Positions 24,373-37,300 of a DNA stretch of 64,000 nt are shown one piece after another (within the stretch, counting starts at the first letter, position 1; every line of letters begins with the position of its first letter). Position numbers and translations under genes: made by a program. The notes under the pieces were generated by a model, which worked only from the letters and a program-made list of their open reading frames with translations, had not been told where the DNA came from and made no database searches. The stretch comes from Lagopus muta (lineage: Eukaryota > Chordata > Aves > Galliformes > Phasianidae): the NCBI RefSeq assembly GCF_023343835.1, contig NC_064438.1:16597077-16661076 (forward strand), given 5' to 3'.

Positions 24373-27300
24373 AATGCTGTCTCTAATACAGCTCAAAAAT
24401 GCGGATAGAAGTAATCTGAGACACCTTAAATGAAAGGCCAACTGCCACTCTTGAATTCAATTTTGCACCCATAGTACAGCCTCCATAGAGAGAGGAACAT
24501 GCTGCTATCCAATCTGTAGGTGGTAAGAATAGTGGTGGCTTGAATCATTTCTGCTACGGAAAGAATTGAATCTAGACAATCGTACTGCCATAGCAACTAT
24601 GTGTTGGTGTACTGACACAACCATTACATTATGAAAAAGTGAAGAAATACCTCTTCCATCTCCCTTTTAGAAAGAAAACAAACATAAACCTTCTCTGAAA
24701 AGCACAGTCCAGCCAGTATGTCAAGTTTGTTACAAGCATGCCTATGGATCAGACTTCTTGGGCAACACAGCAGACAGGAAAAACTAAGATCCACCCTCAA
24801 ATGGATGATAAGAGGAAAATTGCTGAGGCAGATCTCTACATGCACAGAAGTGTAACTCAGCAATTGAAGAGCGCTGGAATAACAGCAGAACACACCTACT
24901 GAGCCAGGTGTAGTCAACACCTTAAGAAAAGATACTTCAGGTGGCAAGCTGAAATATATTCACCTGTGTCATCAGATTTATTGCAGAGATTGTCTATTTC
25001 TTGTTGATTGCCCCATAACGGATATTTATTCTATTTTGTGACTTCTTTCATAAAGTTGTCTTCCAGCCAATTATTTAAGAATTTATGAAGTAACACTGAA
25101 CAATACCCACAATTTCTTGCAAGACTGGGGGGGAGAAGAGAGGAATCAGCGAACAAGTCTTAACACAGGAATAATTTAATAATAATTTAATAATCTTTGT
25201 TGGAAAGAGTGCAGGGTTTTTGACTATGTTTTTGTCTCTAAAGTATCTGTACTCTCCGAAGTTTTCATTATTCAGAAAGGCTTGCCTTGAAACAAGCTTT
25301 TTTCTTTAGCAACAGGCTGAGTAACTGAATTGAATGTACATACAACGACCAGCTTAAGGCAAATGAATTTTGAGAACACAAACACAGTTGGTAGACAAAC
25401 TGGACAATAACAAGGTTTTTAATTCCCTTTTTTTTCAAATAAAATTAAACTTTGAATTCCTGTGAGAATAGAGACATCGGGTTGCTGTTTAATAGGAAGC
25501 ACAGCTCATACTCTGCACAACACTGTATTCACGCAAGTAGAACTCGATTCTGAACAACTGATGACACTTTTCTTTTACTTTGCAGTTCTTGCTGCCTTCC
25601 TTACTGTTAGGGCCCTCCGAAGCTTGGTACTTGTTGACTGTGTCACAGGGCGGCCATTTGTGCCACCCTGTGAGGGAAAGGACTCTCTGACACCTGTGGT
25701 AAGCTGACAATTTTGGTGTACACGTGTAAGAAAAAACACTACTAACAGAATCTTAGTATAAACTCCTAAAGAAAGCAATATTATGTGAATAGTTTCCCTG
25801 ATTTCCTTCTTTCTTCCATGCATTCCTAATTATACATGTTGTCTTTTAGGGAGCATTACTGTTGCTAAGAACTCTAATGCCAACTAAAGTGGCTTGCTAA
25901 CCTCTCATCAAGGGTTACACCAAACCCTTGAAGTTTCTGAACCATGTTAGAACAAGACAAAGGTTAATCAGTTTCATGTATGTTAATAACCGTTATGAAA
26001 CAGATAAAGAGGTAAATCAATATTCACATAGAACAGCACACTGTTAGATCAGCTAAAGAGGCAAAAACATCTTGATTTAAATGAGGTTGCAAAAAACTGA
26101 CTGAATAAATTACTACAGTCAAACAAATAGAATGTTGGCTAAATGGGCCAAAGAATCAGATTGATTCATGAGGCTGAGATCAGAAAGAACTACTTTGTGT
26201 TAGTCTTGTCTTCAGGGAATTTCAGCAGAAATCAAGCTCTAATCACGACAGCTATCATGTCCCATTGGTTAAAAAATAAAAAATAGTAAAAACATCACCA
26301 GAATCCTTAATACCAGAACAATAGTGCAGGTAATGAAACACCTGCATTCATCTTAAGAAAGTACTATCACTTAAATACTCCTTATAAAAATATTTCTACT
26401 CCTGCACGAAGTTGTGGATAACTGACCTTTGAGTTGGGAGCACAGAATTATTTTAGACTGTAGTAGTTAGAAAAGGCTTTCAAAGCACATTCTAAGTAGT
26501 TTTTGAACAACAGTACTTTTTAATCATAACCTTTTTCAATGATATGTATCAGCAATTATTGGGAAATAACCAAAATAATGTTACTAGGCCTGCACATACA
26601 CACATAAGTTATAAATAAAGCCAACATTCTTAAAACAAAATAATTAATAAAATAAAAAAAGCAAGAAGAAAACGAAGTCCAAAATTCTTCTTAGGATCTT
26701 TACCTTATGAATTTGATAATATTTGTTACTTGGAAGAGGACTGCTGTTGTCTGAAGTTTGTAATGCGTGTAATTTAATCATCAGTGGGTTGCAGATATGT
26801 CTGGTTGTCCACAATAATTTTTCCCTTTAAGGTCTTCCCCTTTTTCCTTCCCTGAGCGGTTTGCCCACTGAAAGCCGAGGGCATAGAATTCTGGGTGTGA
26901 ATGGCAGAGGAAAAGAATCACTTTTCTTCCACTTGGTCTTTGCTTTTATGGGCAAATTGTATAGTCACCACTGCAGACTACATTCATAGTTTCAGGACAT
27001 TTAGGTGAATATAATACAATTCAGGTTTTGCTAGTAAGGGTCAACTGTATCCTACTGAACTAAATTTGTTATGATTCATATTAGAAAATGTTATAATTAA
27101 ATCAAGAACAGACACATTAATCAGAGGTCATATACCCTTCCTAAGGAGACCTACTATGCCTTGTAATCATTATGCTTTCCGCTAGAAGCAGCTTTGCAGA
27201 ACCTTAAGTATGGAGGGGCTAGGTCCTTCCCCTCCCTCTTGGAAGAGCCAAACAGCTTACAGGTACAAAACCTGTAAGAGTTAGTTCTTTGGGATGCTGA

Positions 27301-28200
27301 AATGGAGGGAAAAAAATTTGTAAAGGCCAGAGAGGACTGCATAGAATTACAGAATTAGGTATGATTTAATTGTTTTTCAGGATACAGGGATGGAGCCACA
27401 AATGTACTTAGTGACCTCATGGCTCATGTATGTAAATACTCATATGTCCTTGAAATCACTGGAAGGTATTTAGAGGGAAAATAATACATGTAAAAGTCAA
27501 TAAAAGTAATAGAACCCTTGTGATCTGAACCCACCCCCCATTGCCTACATTTCCAAGGCTCGTTCAAAGTAGATCTACTGAAGCTAAGAATTTTAAAGCT
27601 AATCTAACATCAGCAAAAACACATAACACGTCAAATCAGAAAGCTAATCAGACAGCACACAATAAAATATATATATTTATACATATAAATTATACATACT
27701 ATACAGACTTTTTGGACCATATTCAAATTAGGTCTTAGAGAAGTAAAATGCAGCATCCAGTTATCTACTTCCCCATGCATTTCACAAACAGCACAAGTTA
27801 TAACACTTCAGTTAACTAGTAAGAGAAAGTGGTGCACATACGATCACTAGACACGACAACATACTGCAGGCCATCTTGCTCTTTGCATACTTACCAATCT
27901 TGGAATATCCCATGAAGATCCTCCCATCTTAATGTGTTCTGACTTCCTGCAGTTTGCTTTATCTAATTCCATTTTCACTGAGCCATTAAGCCCAAAATGC
28001 TAAGAATTGCCATTTAAACTTTCCCCATAATAAAGGAGTTGAGGTGTTTTATGCCCCACCTACACAGTAAATTGATCCAGCTGATTCAAGAGCTACGACT
28101 CCCAAATTTAAAGGCCCAGTTTGTCATGGCTCTGAATACTGAGTTTGAGAGCAGCAAAAAATAGAGATATCGTGGTTCAGAACAATGAAAAAAAAATATC
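24373..28200. other. No gene supported; flank beyond the FADS1-like 3' end
   Basis: AT-rich sequence without recognisable exons or clear repeats. The right end could include additional 3' UTR of the FADS1-like gene if the ATTAAA at 28201-28206 is not used. Confidence 0.5.
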
Positions 28201-28206
28201 TTTAAT
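28201..28206 (-). other. Candidate poly(A) signal of the FADS1-like gene
   Basis: ATTAAA on the minus strand about 150 nt after the stop codon, followed within 10 nt by a T-rich stretch (seen as an A-run on the plus strand around 28190-28197) that could serve as the downstream element. It would give a short 3' UTR. This is inferred from sequence alone. Confidence 0.35.
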
Positions 28207-28356
28207 CCACTTCCCCACCCATCATTCTTACTGCAATTAGCTTCACCCAGTTCCCAAGTTCCTATGTCAGAAGCCACAAACACTCTGCTGATCTGTGCTG
28301 ACTCTTTGCAGCAGTAGTTGTCTGGTGAAGAAATTCCCTTCAAGAGCTGCCAGCAT

Positions 28357-31300
28357 CTATCCATGCAGATAGGCTTCAAGCCAGTGCTCCCCTGACTCTT
28401 TCAGTGAGCTGCAAGAACAGAAAGATAAAACATCATTTATGAGGAGACACTATTCAGCTTCCATTACAGAAAGAGTGCTTCTACATATCTTAATTGATAC
28501 TTACTTCAAAATATCTACAAAAGCTCTGAGTAAAGTCTTGCTTTTATACTCAATGCCGTGCTTATCACAAAGGGCTTTCACCAAAGGAGCTGCTTTCCAG
28601 TAGTTGTGTCGAGGCATTGTGGGAAAAAGGCTGCAGAATTCAATGACACACAGTTATTGAAAGACTTGGCTTGCAAAATGCCCTGTACCCATTGTTCAAA
28701 TTACTTCCCAATCATCTCCCAGAATGAGAGCAAAAGATTTTCTGATGAATGTAGTTTTATTTGAGATAACACAGCCTTTCTCACTTCTAAGTGCCCATTA
28801 TTATCACACTTCTCCCCATAGTCATACTCACTGGTGCTCAATTTGGAAGTTCAAGTGCCCGGTGAACCAGTCATTGAAGAAAGATTGGTTCACATTACAT
28901 GTTGCATGAAGCTGGGAGGAAAAAAGACAATGATTTAGATCTTATTTTTCTGGAAGTCTAGATAATTACACCTTAACAATCACCTTTGTCTAGCATAACA
29001 GACAACTTTTAGTGTCAGAGATTATTGCCTTAATTGACCTGAAGAATTAAACAAATTCTAGCTTAAAATGGATTCTTGGAATAGAGGTCAATTTGGGTAG
29101 ATTTTGCCTTAGGAAGAATAGTTTTTTTCACTGATGTGCACACAGGCCTGACTGATACTATGGGATGACAGGACCTTAGTGTATAATTGAGAACTGCAGG
29201 CCCATGGCTTCCAGAAGAAAGAGAATTCTCACCTGAGTAGATACCCAGTCATTGTTCTTGTCATAATCAATGTGCATTGGAATGTGGTTCATCTGCGAGA
29301 CCCAAATAAACCATGTACTCTCTAGGTACCTGACCAGATAAACATAGAAACACACTTAATGTATCTAATTGCATCCAAACTTGCCATTAAAGCAGACATT
29401 TTGACATCTGACACAAAAAAAGGGCTGTGCAGGGAGTAGGGGCTGAGAGCTTTTCAGTGGCAGTTATCAAGACTCAAAAAAGTAATGGTCTTAAAATATC
29501 TATCTATCTACCCAGCCTCTTGTAAGACTTATCTTACAGAGCACACTTGTAAAATTCAGCATTTTCTATTCCATTCCTTTGCCTCTTAAATTTTGGGGGA
29601 CTTGCCTCCTAACTTTCTTTTGAGCCATGAAATCTGTCATTGCAGAGGTCCTTGAGCAGCCTCCCTCCACCCCCAACTTGTAATGATTTTCTTGGCTCAC
29701 TACTTATTTATGAGCAAACTTTAATTTTGTAAAGTCTGACCAGTATGAGTTGTACGACTATTTTAGTTATTTCCATTGACACTCGATATTGTTTACCAAT
29801 ATTAGTCATGGGGACTTTGAGTATGCTGTGTGTTACCTGGACATCCAGTAGTACACCATGAAATTGTTAAATCCCATTAAAGGAATATACATGAGGCAGA
29901 CTCGGATGTTGTAAGACACCACCAGTAACAGCTCCTGTTAAAAAAAAGAAAAAGATGATGCCTTTTTTGAAGATATCCCTCATTTCCTCTTCTTCACATT
30001 ATTTCAGCATAACAGATGTTCTTCCTATGATCTCTTACTTATCAAGTGTGACTCCATGCAATCATTCAGCCTCCTGTGTGTATCCCTGAAATATTCTCAG
30101 AGCACTAACTTTAAAATCATTAACTAAACGTATGTAATCCCACTCTGTCTAGGTCCCTTACTTTTCTGTTAGCTTTTATCTACCTGCTGTGATGTTAAAA
30201 GTCATCTCCTGACAAATTCACTCTGGACTTGTTGAGATAAGCATTCCTACTGCAGCAGCCTAAAAAAAAACCTTTTTTATTCCAAACAACATAGTCACCT
30301 TGGTTGAAATTTGACATAGCCACCTGGAAGTGCTAGGGGTCAGCCTTAGTAGGCAGCTAAGCACTACACAGCTCCTCGCTCACTTCCCCATCCCTGGGAG
30401 ATGGGAGAAGAGGAAAGGAAGAGTAAAAGCAAGAAATTCTGTGGGTCAAGATATAAACTGCTTAATAACTGGACATGGAAGACGGAAAAAAAAATACACA
30501 GTGAAGCAAGAGATGCAAAAGCAATCACTCACCTCCTCCCACAGGTTGAAGTAGACTGATGTCCAGCCAGTTCCCAAGCAAAAGATGACTAATCTCCCTA
30601 AATCTCTTTTTTCCCCTTTTTATTGCTGAGCATGACATTTTATGGCATGAATAGCTCTTTGGTTAGTTTGGGACATCTGCCTGGTTGCAACCCCTCCTCT
30701 CACACTCTTACACTAATCACTGACAGAAGGCAGAGTGAGAAACAGAGGTCTTGATGCTGCACAGAAGCTGTTTAGCCATAGCTAAAAGTGTGGTGACAGC
30801 ACTGGTTTACTCACAAGTCTAAAACAGCACTGTATGAGCTGCCATGAGGAAAATTAACTCCAACCTATCCACAGACAGTACAAGTGGTGACATTTTTGAA
30901 AGATTTCTAGACAGTGTAATCGGTGCTTACCAACCACTTTCTCTTCCTGATTGCAAAGTAGAATGTGGACAGCTGGAAGAAGGGTATAAGTGCAAGTGGG
31001 GCCAATACTGCAGGAAAGAATGAAAACAGAGAGATGTTTATAACTTCGCTGCAATATAAATCTTTCAGAAATGTTCTCCTCTGCAGTGAGAGGAAAACTT
31101 GCTGGTTTCCATTTGCAGTAGCTTTCATGTGCCCACATAATCTGTTCATTTCACTTCAGCGCCCTTCATTTCTTCATTTCTTTCCCATTTAATTTTCTTT
31201 CCCATCCCTTACACCTGAATGACACTTATGTTGTTACCAACCATCACGTAGTAGGGGAAGTACCTCCTCACGTGAAGAAATGTCCCTAATTTTAGAGATT

Positions 31301-34300
31301 TTAGGATCTCCCTAGTGTTGTGATTGTCTCTGAAGCTGTGATTTCAATGGGAAAAATCTTTAAACCTTCTACTTTGGGAAGGAGACGAAGTTGGAGTTCT
31401 GTGGCGATGTACCTACAGCATTATAGGAAAGCAGAGATACTCACAGCTGAAATACTTGTGCTGATAATTGTAAGGCATGAACTTCTTCTTCTTTTTTCCA
31501 AGCTGAAAAAAAAAAAAAGAACACTGTAATGATCTAGTTGCAGAACTGAGATCCTTCATAAATGCTTATTCTTACCTAATGAACACATCAAGAACTACCT
31601 ATTAAATCTCTTTAATCCAAAAGCAGGCACTGAAGGTCTGAAGCAGTGGAAAGAAATATCTTATTTGAGCCTCTGTATCAAGATATCAATATGTGTTGAT
31701 GCCAGAACACAACAGTTTCTGTGGAGAGTTCCAAAACTCATAGTAGGGTACAAAAATATACAAAAATAACAAAAAAAAACCAAAAGGCATTTGAATTTTG
31801 CAGGGGAAGATTCCAGTGGTAGCAATGAGATTCAGTGTAATCGTGTTCAGACATTCACCACAGAGTGCTTAAATCATCTGTGCTTGGGGAGGAAGAGGTT
31901 ATTCAGGTGAAGAGTGAAAACTGAGATGGGAAACAGTGGGTGATGAACGCAGGATGTGTCTGCTGAGAAAACTGCGCCTAAATTTCTGTATCAGATGAGC
32001 TATGGGCTGAAGACATCCAACAAAATGAAACCACTGAAATGGGCTTTCTGCCCATCCACAGTGCATCTGACTCATTTCTGTTAAAAGCTGGAAGAGATGA
32101 GAACTAGTTTCCTGCACTTACATTTCCATCCAAGCCAATCTAGCACAGGGACAGATACCTCACTCTAGATACTGCACGCTCAAGTTGATGCTATCAGACA
32201 TCTTTCAGAAGGTCACTGTCTAGATGCTCTCATGTTGCAGCTAACAGTTTGCTATTAATAAATACTTTGCATAAACTCTCTTCCCAGGAGTCTTCCTGAG
32301 ACAGCAGAGCTGGAATTTTCCACATGCATTGTAAAGATTTCATTGCTTATTACCCTCTAATGGAGAGTGACGCATTATTTACAGAGAATGCTTATCTAAG
32401 CAAGAGGTCATTTCTTCATTCCATGAGTAAACTGAATTGCTGATGAAAGAAAAGGCAGGAGATCTTACCTACCCTGATACCTGAAATCCTGGGAAAGAGG
32501 GGGAGCTGTGATTATGGATTTATTTTTATGAGATTAAAAAAAGAAAAAAAAAAGGGGAGGGGGATTAAGAACTAATTTATATGCTTGTGTTTTGTGCATA
32601 GCAGCTACACTGGTGCTGAAGGATTTAGGTATGCCAAGCAGGTCCTACAACCAAAAGGACCTAGAGGGAACATCTGACTCAATATCTACAATATCACTAA
32701 AATCATCTAACACTAATCAAGTGGACTGACTCATTGTTTGGAAGGCCTTCGAGGTACTTACCCTGCTCTTCGAGCAACACAGAGAACTTAACTACTGATT
32801 TTAAGAGTTTGCGGCCTAAGCATCATGATAACCAGGCCCCAGGTTGGTACTTAAGTAAGATATCTTGAACTTGAACCTTAGTGAGAATGCATCCAGCAAG
32901 GATCTCCTCCTGGGAGAGTGGGAGTCAGAGCAATCTGACTGTGAGACTCTCAGACCATCCAACACTTTGGAAATTACTGAATCATAGAATTGTTTGATTT
33001 GGAAAGGACTCGTGAAGGCTGTCTAGTCCAACTCCCCTGCAAGGAACAGCAACACCTATAGCTAAATCAGGGTGCTTGGATCCCTGTCCAGCCTGACCTT
33101 GGAGGTCTCCAGGGATGGGGCATCCACCACCTCTCTGGGCAACCTGTTCCAGTGCCTCACTACCATTATTGTAATAAAATTTCTTTCTTATATCCAATCT
33201 AAATTTGTCCACTTTTAGTTTGAAACCATTTCCCCATTTTTCATACAAATTTAGGCAGAAAGACATAATTCAGGTTATTATACTTCAGTTCTGTCTTTTT
33301 TGCCAAAGGTCCTCTAGATCCATACCCACCTCTACAGAGAGTGTCTTTCCCAAGCTGAACAGGAGAGGGTGCATGTTGAGGTCGGGGTCCTTGCGGAAGC
33401 AGTTGGGTTTAGCGTGGTGCTGATTGTGCAGATGATTCCACCAGCTGGCAGGTAAACCCTGCAGAAAAAGCCAAATACTGGGGATTTAAATAGAACTCCA
33501 TCACTGATCATTATTGTCAACCTATCACTGACAACTGCACTATATTTTCCTCACAGGTAATGCTGTCTGAATGTAGAGTCACTCCCATTCATTATTTAGT
33601 CCAGATTAGGCCCAGAGAATATTCTCACAGTAAGGCAATTACCTTCAGGGTATTTATCACAATGATCTGCAGCAGATGGTTCCATTTAGGCTTCCTAAAG
33701 ACAGAGCAGTGCCCCAGATCGTGTTGGAACCAGCCCATCTGGATCTAGAAGACAAAAGAATCGCCAGGGATTCAGAATCACAGCAGTGTTGTACTAATTT
33801 GCTCCCGGGAGTCTTCTTAGTACCATGGCATGAGATCATCTCCTCTGATCTGGGGAAGAATTACATGCAGTGCTATCTGCTCATGCTGAGAACTTCCTTT
33901 CAGACCACTGCCTATTAAAGATGCTCAATGCCAGATATTGATTTTGTTGTACAGCAAAAAATCATTACAATGAGTTTGACTCTTAGAGCATACAAGTCTC
34001 TTGTTCCCATAAAAAAGTATATATAATTTCCAAGTAACAATCTAGAAACTGCAATAATTTCCAAATCCAGAGCCTCATTGCACTTCACAGCAGAAAACTG
34101 TTCTGAATTAATGAATGGGGTTGGCGCATGACAGACCAAACATCAGAGCCATCAGACAGTAAACAGAACTTGGAACCAGAAATGGAATTGAGAATGAGAT
34201 ATTCCCTCTTCTGTCGGGGTGAGTGATTAGATCAGCCCATCCCATCTTATAAAGCTGCCTACTTAACCTCACAACACCACACCAGTCAGAGTGAAAAGGT

Positions 34301-37300
34301 TTTCAGCAAACCTAGGCTTGCTGAAAGCAATAAAAACTGCTTGTTGTCTTCAATCAGCTTATTAGATCTAAGAGGACATAGTAAGTCAGTGACTGGAAGA
34401 TGAACATTTCATTGATCCTCTCCATGGGATGAAACAAACACGTCCACACCATTGAATTGTTGTCAGTGGTTTACCTGAGCAATGGTGAAGAATGCCATGC
34501 CAACAACGAAGGGCATTAATGATATCCCAAAGTACCAGACTGTCAGCCAGGATGCAGCATCCAGTACCAGGATGTGAAGGAAAATCAGGGAGAAAAAGGT
34601 GGAATCTGGATTCAGAAGTCCCATCTTCTCAACAGTGCAGCGCAGCTCACGGAAGTCTTCTAAAAGTGATTTCTGTGGGTAAAAGAAGTATTAATGTGCT
34701 AGCTACTTTGAAAATGCAATACAGCAGATCCAGGAATCCTGGAGTGGCCATGGAAACATTCAAGTTCATGCTGGATGGGCTCTGAGCATCCTGATCCAGC
34801 TGTAGGTGTCACTGTTCATTGCAGGGAATGTTGGACCAGATGGCCTTTAAGGGTCTCTTCCAACTCAGACGATTCCATGATTCTAAGTCAGTGGAGATAC
34901 TTCATCAGTGGGGTGTCTTCACAAGAATGAGCGCAAGATCAATAGATCTCAGCTTTGCTTTGACACTCGAAACAAGTTGCTGACGGGCTGTGTCAGTGAG
35001 CCATCACAATGGGAAGAACTGATCAGATACTGGTACTCTGGAGCCCATTCCTCACACCCAAGTATGAATCTAGCTTTTTTGGGACAGTGCTATGTGTTTC
35101 CATGCATGACTATGGCAGCTACCTCCCCACCCAGCCTAGGGCACAATGTCAGTTATATTGTCCCAGAAATTATATCTACCCCTCTTTTGTATTTCTCCTC
35201 CCATGCAGTACCCCAAGTCATGTCACAGTTAGTTTCTAGGACACTCACCTTTTTGTTAGACTCAAAGCTGGGTTGATCTGGTGCCAGTTCCCCAATCAGC
35301 AGAGACTTCAAGTATTTCTTCACCAGAGCCTTATCACTGTGAAATGCTACAAAGGCATCCTACAAATCAATACACAGATAAGAAAGGTATACTGCTAAAT
35401 TCAGATGGCCAAGTCTACATTTTCCCATATCATTGATATAATACATAATCCTGATTCCTTTTCTTTCCCAAAGACCTTCAGAGCTCTGTTCCTTCAGTTG
35501 TTCCTGTAGTGCTTTGCCATCAGCTGGAGCTAGGCCCAAGGAAGCTGGAGAAGTTTCAAGAAACTAGATGTCATATAAGTATCTGGGTGAGGCTGGTAAT
35601 GAGTACGAAAGTGTTTGATGAAGAACTATTTGCAGAGGGAAACATTCTCTTTCATCTGTCTCTTTCAACACCATCCTTCCTTAGAAGGCTTCAGCCAGCA
35701 GCCCTGCCCTGTGGATGGGACCCAGGAGTAGGAAAACACATCAGTGAGGTGTCTCTTCGCCACACTTCGGAAAATACAATGATGTTGTTAAAACCCTGCC
35801 TTTATCACAGTAGTATCAATGGAAATAAACATATACAGGGCTATCTAGCTTTCTCTTACAGTTGCCTGTTTTGAGATTAATTGACATTTTGGGCAACGGA
35901 GTAACACAAGTGACACAAACATATTTGTTCAAGAACCATTCATAGTACCAGTTTCAAAAGGAAATATAAACTATGGGATAAAGGAAACAGAAAGCCCCAG
36001 ATAAATCACAGCTCTTCTTCAACTTATCTCCTCAGTGGATTTCCCAGAGGGAAGGTGAAGAAGCTGGCCATGCTCCTTTATCTTCCAGAGTCAATATTGC
36101 AAAACCCTCAGTGTCTGACCAGTCACATCCACACAAATTTTCTCTCTGCAATAAACTGAGGTAATCTTTTAGTCATGACACAAAAATTTTTGCACACTTC
36201 CAGACAAGAAGAGGATTTTCCTTGTGCAGTTTGGCATTCCTCTTGAGTCTGACTTCAGAAAAGGCCCATCTCTGAGCACTTTACTCAAGTCAGAGAAAAG
36301 TGATGTTTCGAACAGATGAGATTTCTACAGACATCTCATGGCCCTTTGTCTCAGGGAATAATTAGAAATTATGCCCAGATCCAGTGGTCTGGGGAAATCT
36401 TTCTGCTATGAGTCTGTGTTCTCTCTGCAACTACCTTACTTTACCACCTTACAAGAGATTACTTTAAAGGACTATCATCTGCAATGGTCCTTACTTCCCA
36501 AACTTGACAGGAGTGTAACATTCTGCAAAGAGTATTGTTTATATTTGCAAAGTAATGCATATAGAGGAAGATAATTCTCACCATATCTTTAAAATGAGCT
36601 CTAGGTTGCTCAAGAGTGCTTGGAAAACATCTTGGACTTTACGTTTGAGAAGAGAATGAAGGAGATCCAAAAGGGTTTTTTCCTTCACTTGAGAACACTC
36701 AAAACTCAAAACTGAGGAACAGAAGGAACAGCCTACTTTCTCGAAGCCAGAAAATCTGTCATGACAAGAGTTAAATTTGGGTCCCCTCACTACACGTTTA
36801 TATTGTAATCCTGGTCTTGTTTCTGAGAGTTCAGAAATTCAGTATCAACCCTTAATAAATAATCTGTGAAATCTGCTTAAAAATTATCATCTCTTTCAAC
36901 AGTTAAAAAACTCAGTGAGATCCTCTAAGTCAAAGATTTTTGCAAGTGTCTCTAGAACATCTACTTTCAGATGGACTATCTGTAGAAAGTTTCCTCGTTT
37001 TCTGCAGCCAAATGTCATTCTGTTGATTTCTCAGTTGTTTTTCTTGTATTTTATTCTTCTTAGAATTTTTGTTCAAGACCTTCTTTTCCATCACTCGTTC
37101 AAAATAGAGTCCTTACCTTGGTTACTTTCTTTCCTTGCTCCACTGGCCCCAGAATTAATTCCTCTTTATCTCTGAACATTACCTCCTCCTTATTCATCCC
37201 CTTGTTCTATTTTTGATTATCCTTGGCTTCTATCATATCTGGAAGCGTTCAGACATTAAAACAGCAGTATGCACTGAGTGTACCACTTCCCAATCTCTTC

